A DNA stretch of 5,301 nucleotides from an uncultured Collinsella sp. (GTDB lineage Bacteria; Actinomycetota; Coriobacteriia; Coriobacteriales; Coriobacteriaceae): positions 1 to 5,301 of the forward strand of contig CAUDYH010000115.1 in NCBI GenBank assembly GCA_958453575.1. Reading direction: 5' to 3'. The notes beneath the pieces are model-generated. The model saw nothing but the letters and a program-made list of their open reading frames with translations. It was not told the origin of the DNA and ran no database searches. How positions within the stretch are numbered: the first letter of the stretch is position 1; each line of letters begins with the position of its first letter. Of this stretch, positions 1 through 5,213 are shown one piece after another. The translations under genes were made by a program, and so were the position numbers.

Positions 1-194
1 CCCCTGTTGGCCAAAAAGTCCTCGCTGCACAGGCACTCGCGCAGGAGTTGAGCGCGGCGCTCAAATTCCTGGCGGGCTCGCTCGGAGCGGGCATGCGCCG
101 CCACGACGCTCTGGCGGGAATGGATGCCGATATTGGTGGTGATGTCCGTCGCCGGGGTGATTGCGGGGTCGACGGCGCTGTTGGCGGGAACCAC
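1..194 (-). CDS. brxB: BrxB-type BREX protein (DUF1788), N-terminal part only
   Basis: This is the first 64 codons of a minus-strand gene that runs off the left edge. It starts at a GTG (192-194), one base after the brxA stop, and the frame stays open to base 1. The N-terminus is a low-complexity leader (about residues 1-30, rich in Ala, Thr and Ser). A charged helix follows (about 34-55, RSERARQEFERRAQLL), then CLCSEDFLANR at 54-64. That last segment resembles the start of DUF1788 proteins, where a helix is followed by a serine-x-x-FL motif and then an Asn/Arg/Gly turn. BrxB is a core component of several BREX types and usually follows brxA directly, which is the arrangement here. Its biochemical role is not well established. 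Full-length members are about 190-200 residues, so roughly two thirds is missing. The family call rests on a short match plus gene order; the reading frame itself is secure because of its ribosome binding site. Confidence 0.72.
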   Translation of the reverse strand, partial: MVPANSAVDPAITPATDITTNIGIHSRQSVVAAHARSERARQEFERRAQLLRECLCSEDFLANR

Positions 195-195
195 G

Positions 196-846
196 CTACA
201 TCACCTCCCTACCGGTAAGGGCCGCGATAAGCGGCTGCTCACCCAGCTGAACCAAGGCTCGCTCGACATCGGAATCGAGGAAGAGTGGTGACAGGCGCTC
301 AGACTCCGGGCCCATACCCTCGCCGATAAGGCCGGCATGGCGGAGCGTCTGGCGAATCGAGCCCTTAATGCGCTTGACCGTGGCCTCGGTCCAGCGGGCC
401 GCGTCCGGATACTCCGTGGTAAAGCGCGTCATAAAGGCGTTGAGGTCAGCCGCCGTGAAGGCATAGTCGAAGTTTTGCAGGCGCTCCCCCACCTCGACGA
501 GCACGAACTCGCGCACGATATCGTAGCGGCAGATCATGCTGTAAAAGATGGCCTGGTCCGCCTGCGTGGGAGTACCGGATGCCATGAGGCCGGTTAGGGA
601 TAACGCAGCCTCGACGGCGGTTTTGGGGTCGATGCCGCGCGCGGCGCATGCGGCGTCCGTGGGCACCATGGCGTCGAGGCGGCGAAGGCACACGGTTGCG
701 CGGTTGGCGACCATGCGCTCCGTGGGATATTGAAAGAGGTTTTCGCTCTTTACGCGTACAATGACCTGCTCGTCGCTTACGCCCTGCGTACGCAGGCCAG
801 CGACGATGCGCATCTCATGCGGGAGGAATTGCTCGCGGGTGAGCAC
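196..846 (-). CDS. brxA: BrxA-type BREX protein (DUF1819), start region carries a G10 tract
   Basis: The open frame gives 216 residues from a GTG at 846. The sequence fits the DUF1819/BrxA family along its length. LTREQFLPHEMRIVAGL (2-18) is the first helix. ENLFQYPTE (35-43), followed by a basic helix ending CLRRL (53-57), is the family's 'ENLFQ' region. IFYSMICRYDIVREFVL (100-116) is the middle helix. Trp152 begins a C-terminal helix reaching AGLI (171-174). BrxA is a small helical DNA-binding protein needed in BREX systems, which block phage replication and mark host DNA by methylation. The gene is the first of a minus-strand unit with brxB one base downstream. The start is the odd part. 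The GTG at 846 is the end of a run of ten G, has no separate ribosome binding site, and its frame has a stop at 871-873. A better start (GTG at 878-880 with GGAG at 889-892) is out of frame by one base. With nine or twelve G it would give an in-frame protein beginning MDVTAKSVRGG, which extends the family match. I regard the gene as intact in sequence but probably frame-shifted at its start in this allele. Confidence 0.85.
   Translation of the reverse strand: MLTREQFLPHEMRIVAGLRTQGVSDEQVIVRVKSENLFQYPTERMVANRATVCLRRLDAMVPTDAACAARGIDPKTAVEAALSLTGLMASGTPTQADQAIFYSMICRYDIVREFVLVEVGERLQNFDYAFTAADLNAFMTRFTTEYPDAARWTEATVKRIKGSIRQTLRHAGLIGEGMGPESERLSPLFLDSDVERALVQLGEQPLIAALTGREVM
200..210 (-). promoter_or_regulatory. 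Ribosome binding site of brxB
   Basis: On the minus strand the sequence AGGGAGGTGAT ends five bases before the GTG at 194, with the GGAGG core nine bases away. It is almost the full complement of the 16S rRNA 3' end. It lies inside the last codons of brxA and decides the brxB start, since no ATG is available in that frame nearby. Strong independent initiation here means brxB translation need not depend wholly on brxA being read to its end. Confidence 0.8.
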
Positions 847-855
847 CCCCCCCCC
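846..855. repeat. Ten-base C/G homopolymer at the brxA start (candidate slippage site)
   Basis: Ten C in a row on the plus strand read as ten G on the brxA coding strand, and the last G is the first base of the apparent GTG start. Poly-G runs of this size at or near gene starts are the classic substrate of slipped-strand phase variation. The flanking sequence is not otherwise repetitive. A homopolymer sequencing error is the main alternative. Confidence 0.9.
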
Positions 856-877
856 GAACGCTTTTTGCGGTTACATC

Positions 878-892
878 CACAGTGCACGCTCC
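878..892 (-). promoter_or_regulatory. Ribosome binding site and GTG, probable true brxA start (out of frame in this allele)
   Basis: On the minus strand GGAG (889-892) stands eight bases before a GTG (878-880). Reading from it gives 21 codons, crosses the G tract as CGG GGG GGG GGT, and stops at TGA (815-817). Removing one G, or adding two, joins it to the brxA frame and gives a 227-residue protein (nine G). The TGA is followed after one base by an in-frame ATG (811-813), so terminating ribosomes could restart there and make a BrxA lacking its first helix. Confidence 0.55.
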
Positions 893-958
893 AAGGGTGT
901 CAGAGGCTGTCACGAATGCGCCGCGGCCCGGCAGGCAGGCGCGGCGCACATGACAATA

Positions 959-1001
959 ATCATACCTGTTGGTAAAAAAGTTACCACGCCCAGAGTGTCA
1001 A
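959..1001 (-). promoter_or_regulatory. Candidate brx promoter region with repeated GGTAA/TTACC half-sites
   Basis: On the minus strand a perfect TTGACA lies at 996-1001. A TATGAT (959-964) is a good -10 box but is 31 bases away, too far to pair with it. The hexamer 17 bases from TTGACA (TTTTTA) is poor. Between them is a perfect inverted repeat, TGGTAA (970-975) and TTACCA (981-986) with a five-base spacer, plus a third half-site, TACC (963-966), facing the first. The arrangement suggests an operator, possibly for an activator that bridges the poor spacing. It is upstream of the first brx gene and could also be read from the other side. Regulator and start site are not determined. Confidence 0.35.
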
Positions 1002-1259
1002 ATGTTGAGCAACAAAATTAAATCCGGTTAACGGTTATTTTCGCAGCTCAGAAGCTTTGACGAGGTTGCCCCAAATCACACTTGCCAGACAACCGCGCTT
1101 GTGAATCTGTCCCCGCCCTCCGCTACACTCAACATAGAATGAAGGCCGAGGCGGATCGTATGTGAGCCTCGAGGCAACCCTCCCCCATGTAACCATCCTG
1201 TAAATCATAGCGGCGCACTCGAGTTTTACCGTGATGCGGTCGCACCCGGCGCTGCACTG

Positions 1260-1268
1260 TGCTAAAGT
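1260..1268 (+). promoter_or_regulatory. Candidate extended -10 promoter of serC
   Basis: TG-C-TAAAGT matches an extended -10 box (TGn followed by four of six consensus bases). It would start transcription near 1275, leaving a leader of about 30 bases before serC. No good -35 box is visible 16-18 bases upstream, as is common for extended -10 promoters and for high-GC Gram-positives. The serC ribosome binding site, GAGGGG at 1292-1297, is nine bases before the ATG. Confidence 0.4.
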
Positions 1269-1306
1269 ATCCCGAACGTTCAAACGACTACGAGGGGAAC
1301 TAGAAG

Positions 1307-2431
1307 ATGGCACGTGTGCACAACTTCTCAGCTGGCCCGGCCGCACTGCCTACAAGCGTGCTCGCCGAGATCGCCGACGAGATGATGGACTACCGCAGTT
1401 GCGGCATGTCCGTGCTCGAGATGAGCCATCGATCTAGCATGTACCAGCAGATCATCGACGACGCCGAGGCAACCCTGCGCCGCCTGCTGAGCATCCCCGA
1501 TAACTACCGTGTTCTGTTTTTGCAGGGCGGCGCCACGCTGCAGTTTGCGGGCATCCCGATGAACCTCATGCGCCGCGGCCGCGCCGGCTACGTCGTGACC
1601 GGCAACTTCGCCAACAAGGCGTACAAGGAAGCCGCCAAGTACGGCGAGGCCGTGCTGCTCGCGAGCTCCGAGGACGCCAATTTCGACCGCATTCCCGCCA
1701 TGGCCGACATCAACGCGCGCATTGCCGCCGAGGCCGCGGGCGGCGGGCTCGACTACGTCTACATCTGCCAGAACAACACCATCTTTGGCACCATGTACCA
1801 CGAGCTGCCTAACTTCGGCGACGTACCGCTGGTCGCCGATGTCTCGAGCTGCTTTTTGTCGCAGCCGCTCGACGTCGAGCGCTACGGACTCATCTACGCC
1901 GGCGCTCAGAAAAACGCCGGCGCCGCGGGCGTCACCGTGGTTATCGTGCGCGACGACCTGATCGCCGACGGTCCAGCCTTTGCGCAGACGCCGCAGTACA
2001 TGGACCTTAAGACCCAGGCCGCCAAGGGCTCCATGCTCAACACGCCCAACACCTTTGGTATCTACGTGTGCGGCAAGGTGTTCCGTTGGGTTGAGCAGAC
2101 CGGTGGACTTGCCGCCATGGCCGAACGCAACTGGGCCAAGGCCAACCTGCTCTATAACCTGCTCGAGCACAGCGTGCTGTTCCATGGCACCACACAGGCC
2201 GACAGCCGCTCCATCGCCAACGTCACCTTCCGTACCGGCGATGCCGACCTCGACGCCGCCTTTGTCGCAGGCGCGGCCGAGCACCAGATTCAAAACGTCA
2301 AGGGCCATCGCCTGGCGGGCGGCATGCGCGCCAGCGTCTACAACGCCGTAACCATGGAAGACGTGCGGGCACTGGCCTCGTACATGAAAGACTTCGAAGC
2401 GCAGCATAGTTTGAGCCCGCGATCTAACTAG
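1307..2431 (+). CDS. serC: Phosphoserine aminotransferase
   Basis: SerC is a cytoplasmic pyridoxal-phosphate enzyme that moves an amino group from glutamate to 3-phosphohydroxypyruvate, making phosphoserine (second step of L-serine synthesis; family members can also act in pyridoxal-phosphate synthesis). The 374 residues are the usual length. Recognisable parts in order are: the N-terminal NFSAGPAALP (6-15), MSHRS (39-43), the cofactor phosphate-binding LQGGATLQF (72-80), the NNTIFGT segment (156-162) typical of the Gram-positive/Bacteroidetes branch, ADVSSCFLSQPLD (177-189), and the lysine site YAGAQKNAGAAG (197-208), where Lys202 should form the Schiff base. TPNTFGIY (246-253) and GHRLAGGMRASVYNA (333-347) complete the active site. 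The ATG is preceded by a G-rich ribosome binding site and gives the standard family N-terminus. serA follows after 72 bases on the same strand without a terminator, so they are probably co-transcribed. No truncation or missing key residue is seen. Confidence 0.97.
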   Translation: MARVHNFSAGPAALPTSVLAEIADEMMDYRSCGMSVLEMSHRSSMYQQIIDDAEATLRRLLSIPDNYRVLFLQGGATLQFAGIPMNLMRRGRAGYVVTGNFANKAYKEAAKYGEAVLLASSEDANFDRIPAMADINARIAAEAAGGGLDYVYICQNNTIFGTMYHELPNFGDVPLVADVSSCFLSQPLDVERYGLIYAGAQKNAGAAGVTVVIVRDDLIADGPAFAQTPQYMDLKTQAAKGSMLNTPNTFGIYVCGKVFRWVEQTGGLAAMAERNWAKANLLYNLLEHSVLFHGTTQADSRSIANVTFRTGDADLDAAFVAGAAEHQIQNVKGHRLAGGMRASVYNAVTMEDVRALASYMKDFEAQHSLSPRSN

Positions 2432-2447
2432 CCCGCAACGCGCGGGC
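2431..2447 (+). other. Hairpin between serC and serA
   Basis: GCCCGC (2431-2436) and GCGGGC (2442-2447) form a six-pair GC-only stem with loop AACGC. It begins on the last base of the serC stop codon. A second GCCCGC (2415-2420) inside the end of serC could compete for the same right arm. No T-run follows, so it is not a normal terminator; it may protect the serC transcript end or tune the serC/serA ratio. Confidence 0.45.
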
Positions 2448-2490
2448 CGACCAGCCACTTCAAACCACCCTGCTTAGATCAAAACCTGCT

Positions 2491-2496
2491 AAGGAG
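2491..2496 (+). promoter_or_regulatory. Ribosome binding site of serA
   Basis: AAGGAG lies seven bases before the serA ATG at 2504. It is a strong site at ideal spacing and fixes the start. Confidence 0.8.
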
Positions 2497-2503
2497 TTTT
2501 TCC

Positions 2504-3667
2504 ATGCGTAAGATTAAGACCATCGACGACATCACTAAAGACGGCAAAGTCGAGTTTGGCGAGGGCTACGAGTTTGTAAGCACCGCCGAGGAGGCCGACG
2601 CCATCCTGATGCGCTCGACCGACCTGCACGGCTACGAGCTGCCCGAGGGCATTCGCGCCATCGCCCGCTGCGGCGCCGGCGTCAACAACATTCCCGTCGA
2701 GGAGTACGCCAAGAAGGGCGTCGTTGTCTTTAACTCCCCCGGCGCCAACAGCAACGCCGTCAAGGAGCTCGTCCTGGGCATGCTGGTGCTTTCGAGCCGC
2801 GGCGTGGTGCAGTCGATGAACTGGGTGCGCGACAACGCCGACGACCCCGATATCCAAGTCGACGCCGAGAAGGCCAAGAAGGCCTTTGTGGGTCGCGAGC
2901 TCAAGGGCAAGCGCATTGGCGTCATCGGCCTGGGCAACGTGGGCTCCAAGGTCGCCAACGCCTGTGTCGATCTGGGCATGGACGTCTACGGCTACGACCC
3001 GTTCATTTCCGTCGAGCACGCGTGGGTGCTGAGCCGCGAGGTGCAGCGCGTGGGCACGCTCGAGGATCTGTGCCGCGGCTGCGACTACCTCACCGTGCAC
3101 GTGCCCAGCAAGGCCGACACCATCGGTATGATCAGCACCGAGCAGATTAACCTGCTAGCGCCCGACGCCGTGCTCATCAACTACGCGCGCGAGACCATCA
3201 TTGACGAAGACGCCGTCGACGCCGCCCTGCGCGAGGGCAAGCTCAGCTGGTTTAGCTGCGACTTTGCCACGCCCAAGACCGTCAAGATGCCCAATACGTT
3301 TATCACCACGCATTCGGGCGCCGGCACCGGCGAGGCCGAGGCCAACTGCGCCGACATGGCCATCAGCGAGCTCAAGGATTACCTGGAAAACGGCAACATC
3401 GCGCACAGCGTCAACTACCCCGCCTGCAGCATGGGCAAGGCGCGCGCCGCAAGCCGTATTGCCTGCCTGCATGCCAACGTGCCCAACATGATCGGCCAGA
3501 TCACGGCCATTCTCGCCAAGGACAACGCCAATGTGCAGCGCATGACCAACGAGTCCGCTGGCGAGAACGCCTACACCATGTTCGACACCGATGAGCACCT
3601 GGACGGCAGCACGATCGAGGCGCTCAAGCAGATTCCGTCGATGTATCGCGTGCGCGTGATTAAATAG
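2504..3667 (+). CDS. serA: D-3-phosphoglycerate dehydrogenase with C-terminal ACT domain
   Basis: SerA oxidises 3-phosphoglycerate to 3-phosphohydroxypyruvate with NAD, the first step of L-serine synthesis, and supplies the substrate of SerC upstream. The 387 residues are a short form, with one ACT domain and no intervening domain, compared with about 410 in E. coli and 525 in B. subtilis. The substrate-side domain contains ARCGAGVNNIP (54-64) and NSPGANSNAVKELVLG (77-92). The Rossmann fold has GLGNVG (142-147) and Asp165 (YDPF) for NAD. The expected catalytic Arg is Arg229 (NYARE) and the catalytic His is His270 (TTHSGAGT). The usual Glu partner, normally within a 'DVF..EP' segment, is not evident: this protein reads SCDFATPK (251-258). 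Some clostridial-type SerA proteins have a similar DF-type segment, so this may be a subfamily trait. The ACT domain (about 318-387) keeps His323-x-Asn325 followed by VPNMIGQIT, the place where L-serine binds in E. coli SerA, so feedback inhibition by serine is likely. Confidence 0.95.
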   Translation: MRKIKTIDDITKDGKVEFGEGYEFVSTAEEADAILMRSTDLHGYELPEGIRAIARCGAGVNNIPVEEYAKKGVVVFNSPGANSNAVKELVLGMLVLSSRGVVQSMNWVRDNADDPDIQVDAEKAKKAFVGRELKGKRIGVIGLGNVGSKVANACVDLGMDVYGYDPFISVEHAWVLSREVQRVGTLEDLCRGCDYLTVHVPSKADTIGMISTEQINLLAPDAVLINYARETIIDEDAVDAALREGKLSWFSCDFATPKTVKMPNTFITTHSGAGTGEAEANCADMAISELKDYLENGNIAHSVNYPACSMGKARAASRIACLHANVPNMIGQITAILAKDNANVQRMTNESAGENAYTMFDTDEHLDGSTIEALKQIPSMYRVRVIK

Positions 3668-3706
3668 CGCCGGTGCCAAGCCTGCCAGACAGACCACGAA
3701 GCCCAT

Positions 3707-3746
3707 TCGCCCCCCCGTATTCACGAAACGGGGGGGCGATTTTGTT
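3707..3746 (+). terminator. Intrinsic terminator of serC-serA
   Basis: An arm of CGCCCCCCCGT (3708-3718) pairs perfectly with ACGGGGGGGCG (3728-3738), with one more T-A pair at the base and a nine-base loop, followed by ATTTTGTT. It lies 40 bases after the serA stop. The stem contains seven C and seven G in a row, making it unusually stable. Confidence 0.9.
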
Positions 3747-4016
3747 GCTCCGGACGACTTTAAAATGATACCCAGAACAAGTTTTTTCAGATAATCGATA
3801 GTGAGGCTCCAGTCGCTAAGCACACCCGCTTTGATAAACAGCTTTATCAGGGACTTTAGTAGGTAAAAATCGGTCTCTATGTGCCGAATGTAAGTTGACT
3901 GTCTATTTTCCGAAACAACTTATTCTAGATAGCATTTTTAGGGTCCCTCCAAGGCAAAATTGAAGCCTTTTTGCGACCAGAACTCTAGCTCGCGCTACCG
4001 TTTACCCACCGCGCGA
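3740..4016. other. Gene-free AT-richer stretch between serA terminator and the next gene
   Basis: About 275 bases that are clearly AT-richer than the flanking genes. No open frame here has a ribosome binding site or a recognisable product. It contains a strong inverted repeat (listed separately), a -35-like TTGACT (3895-3900) with a poor -10 (TATTCT, 3921-3926, 20-base spacing), the short palindrome AGGGTCCCT (3940-3948), and a small stem AAGGC (3951-3955) with GCCTT (3965-3969) followed by three more T. The last could act as a weak terminator. I see no tRNA and no known RNA family. Confidence 0.45.
3829..3852. repeat. Inverted repeat TGATAAA-CAGC-TTTATCA
   Basis: Seven perfect complementary bases per arm (3832-3838 and 3843-3849) flank a four-base loop. 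As RNA on the plus strand the stem extends to ten pairs with two G-U pairs (3829-3852). No T-run follows on either strand, so an operator, a structured RNA or a remnant of a mobile element are all possible. Nothing in the sequence decides between them. Confidence 0.5.
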
Positions 4017-5066
4017 CTACATTCCCGCCCAATCGATAAAAATCTCCTCACGAAGCCGCCGCTCGAGCTCCTGCTGTCGCGGCGTCTTGTCTTTCAGCGG
4101 CACATCGAGATAGGACATGATGAGCTCCATCACCACGCGGAAGGCATCGAAGTCGGCCAGCTGACCATAGGTCATCAGAACGACGGGATATCCCATGGCT
4201 TGCAAGGCCGTCGTTCGATCGGAGTCCGAAATCTTGGATTCAATGGATCCGTGAATGGCTTTACCCTGGCATTCAACCAGACACTCTCGGCTGCCGTCCT
4301 TATTTGCCAGCAGGATATCGGCATAGCGCCTATCAAGCCCCGAAATCAGACGGGCGCTGCGCGTCATACGAATCTCAACGTTATTGGTAAGGCGCAGCCC
4401 TTCGCCGCCGCGCAACCTCGTAAGACCAAACAGCATCGAAGCCTGGACCTCGAGCGGCGATGCTGCCACCCCCGTAATGCATTTCGCGGCTCGTATGAAC
4501 GATTTAGCGCCGCGGAGCCCCCGGACCTTATCGACGAACTCTGTAAGCTCAGAGAGCTCGATCAAGGGAGGTCGTTTCCACAAGTCCGTTGGATTCCCCG
4601 AGACATCCTTTACGTTTTCCCAGCCCGACCGTGCGTCACTCCATCGGCTCCCATATGCCTGCTCAAGTGCCGACTTTACCTGAGGCGCAATCTTGCACAC
4701 GGCAAAGGTGCCGCACATCTCATACATGCACATGATTAGACGCTCGTTTGAGACCGAGGAAGCCAGGGTCAGCAGGGTAAAGAGTGGGGACGCAACATCG
4801 AAGCCAAACTCCGTCTGCCGCACGGAATCAAACGGCCTCTCCCCGTTCCAAACATGCCTGACAATGCGATCGCCCTTACGTCCGCAGCTGCCCTGCGCCA
4901 ACACGTGTAACGGGGTGCCCAGGAAATGCGTGACGAGCGGATGCTCACATAGGTGCTCCCTGCGCGGATCGTCCGCAGAATCGGGCAGGTCCGGCATTAT
5001 TGCCAAAACCTGTGGAGGTATCCGGTAATACCTAAAGGCTGATATGTCGCACAGCATGTCGTCCAT
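4017..5066 (-). CDS. Uncharacterised protein with C-terminal endonuclease-like (DUF559/Vsr-like) region
   Basis: No gene symbol is recognised. From the ATG at 5064-5066 the protein has 349 residues. The N-terminal part has MLCDISAFRYYRIPPQVL (4-21) and EHLCEHPLVTHFLGTPLHVLA (37-57). The middle has VASPLFTLL (91-99) and LIMCMYEMCGTFAV (110-123). A linker leads to SPLEVQASMLFGL (203-215), then YADILLANKDGSRECLVECQGK (248-269) and DSDRTTALQAMGYPVVLMTYGQL (281-303). The last two blocks look like the core of small restriction-endonuclease-like folds (DUF559, Vsr): Asp250, Glu265-Cys-Gln267 and Lys269 sit where D...ExK-type residues would be, then a helix and a 'GYPVVLMT' strand. Proteins of this build are frequent, often in several copies, in Coriobacteriia, and resemble proteins related to AbiE-type antitoxins; this comparison is from memory and is inference. 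Nuclease activity is unproven because the ExK motif reads ExQ. A longer TTG start at 5201 exists, but it has no ribosome binding site, adds an Arg/Ser-rich stretch, and falls inside a palindrome. No clear ribosome binding site precedes the ATG either. The gene diverges from the M20 peptidase gene. Confidence 0.7.
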   Translation of the reverse strand: MDDMLCDISAFRYYRIPPQVLAIMPDLPDSADDPRREHLCEHPLVTHFLGTPLHVLAQGSCGRKGDRIVRHVWNGERPFDSVRQTEFGFDVASPLFTLLTLASSVSNERLIMCMYEMCGTFAVCKIAPQVKSALEQAYGSRWSDARSGWENVKDVSGNPTDLWKRPPLIELSELTEFVDKVRGLRGAKSFIRAAKCITGVAASPLEVQASMLFGLTRLRGGEGLRLTNNVEIRMTRSARLISGLDRRYADILLANKDGSRECLVECQGKAIHGSIESKISDSDRTTALQAMGYPVVLMTYGQLADFDAFRVVMELIMSYLDVPLKDKTPRQQELERRLREEIFIDWAGM

Positions 5067-5070
5067 GAAG

Positions 5071-5088
5071 AGTACGTACCCAGTACGT
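5071..5088. repeat. AGTACGT direct repeat that also forms an inverted repeat
   Basis: AGTACGT occurs at 5071-5077 and 5082-5088, separated by ACCC. Because ACGTAC/GTACGT is self-complementary, the same bases also form the inverted repeat ACGTAC-CCA-GTACGT (5074-5088 region). It ends four bases from the preferred ATG of the minus-strand gene, a place where a bound protein would block its translation start or transcription. Function is unknown. Confidence 0.4.
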
Positions 5089-5117
5089 CGTTTGTGAGCC
5101 CGCCCAGACGACAAACG
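5089..5117. repeat. Inverted repeat CGTTTGT / ACAAACG
   Basis: Seven perfect complementary bases per arm (5089-5095 and 5111-5117) enclose a 15-base GC-rich spacer. It adjoins the AGTACGT repeats, in the region upstream of the minus-strand gene, and adds to the impression that 5067-5220 is regulatory rather than coding. Confidence 0.35.
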
Positions 5118-5178
5118 CGATGGCTCGGCCTGCGAACGGTAAATACTGCTACTTGCACGTCGTGAATCTCTCGGGAGG

Positions 5179-5213
5179 CTTACAATCGGTTTGGAAAGCA
5201 AACTGATTGTAAG
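5179..5213. promoter_or_regulatory. 35-base palindrome between divergent genes, with TACAAT on both strands
   Basis: Bases 5179-5193 pair with 5199-5213: fifteen positions, all complementary except one G-U, around a five-base loop (GAAAG). The outer arms are TTACAATC and GATTGTAA. Each arm carries TACAAT, a five-of-six -10 box, on the plus strand (5181-5186) and on the minus strand (5211-5206), but neither has a convincing -35 box. The right arm includes AAG of the AAGG ribosome binding site (5211-5214) of the downstream peptidase gene. It could be an operator for divergent promoters or an RNA hairpin that hides the ribosome binding site. Confidence 0.6.

Larger units (their letters stand above)
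881..1306. other. Gene-free divergent control region between brxA and serC
   Basis: About 425 bases separate the brxA start region from serC and hold no convincing gene. Besides the brx and serC promoter candidates I see three things: a direct repeat CGGTTA-A-CGGTTA (1025-1037), an inverted repeat CGAGGC (1147-1152) with GCCTCG (1166-1171) enclosing a 13-base loop, and a weak second promoter-like pair TTGTGA (1099-1104) with TACACT (1124-1129) at 19-base spacing. None has a T-run that would make it a terminator. No tRNA or recognisable riboswitch is seen. Confidence 0.5.

Noticed and set aside
337..975. Several plus-strand open frames opposite and upstream of brxA
   Set aside because: They overlap the BrxA-family frame or lack ribosome binding sites, and their products show no recognisable motifs.
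1147..1171. The CGAGGC/GCCTCG stem as a riboswitch or attenuator of serC
   Set aside because: It lies upstream of the best serC promoter, has no T-run, and no conserved riboswitch core or leader peptide rich in a relevant amino acid is visible.
1035..1346. A 103-codon minus-strand open frame across the serC promoter
   Set aside because: It overlaps the serC start, has no ribosome binding site, and its Arg/Ser/Cys-rich product matches nothing I know.
1328..2458. A 376-codon open frame on the minus strand opposite serC
   Set aside because: It mirrors serC, whose identity is certain, and its product is low-complexity Val/Gly/Ala/His-rich, as expected of the antisense frame of a GC-rich gene.
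2489..3823. Long minus-strand open frames (203 and 222 codons) opposite serA
   Set aside because: They are antisense shadows of serA with Val/Ala/Gly/His-rich products; one also spans the terminator.
3960..4739. A 259-codon plus-strand open frame opposite the endonuclease-like gene
   Set aside because: It has no ribosome binding site and no recognisable domains, and it overlaps a minus-strand gene with clear family-like motifs.
5067..5201. TTG start at 5201 adding 45 residues to the minus-strand gene
   Set aside because: The TTG lies inside the 35-base palindrome without a ribosome binding site, and the added Arg/Ser-rich stretch shows no family resemblance.
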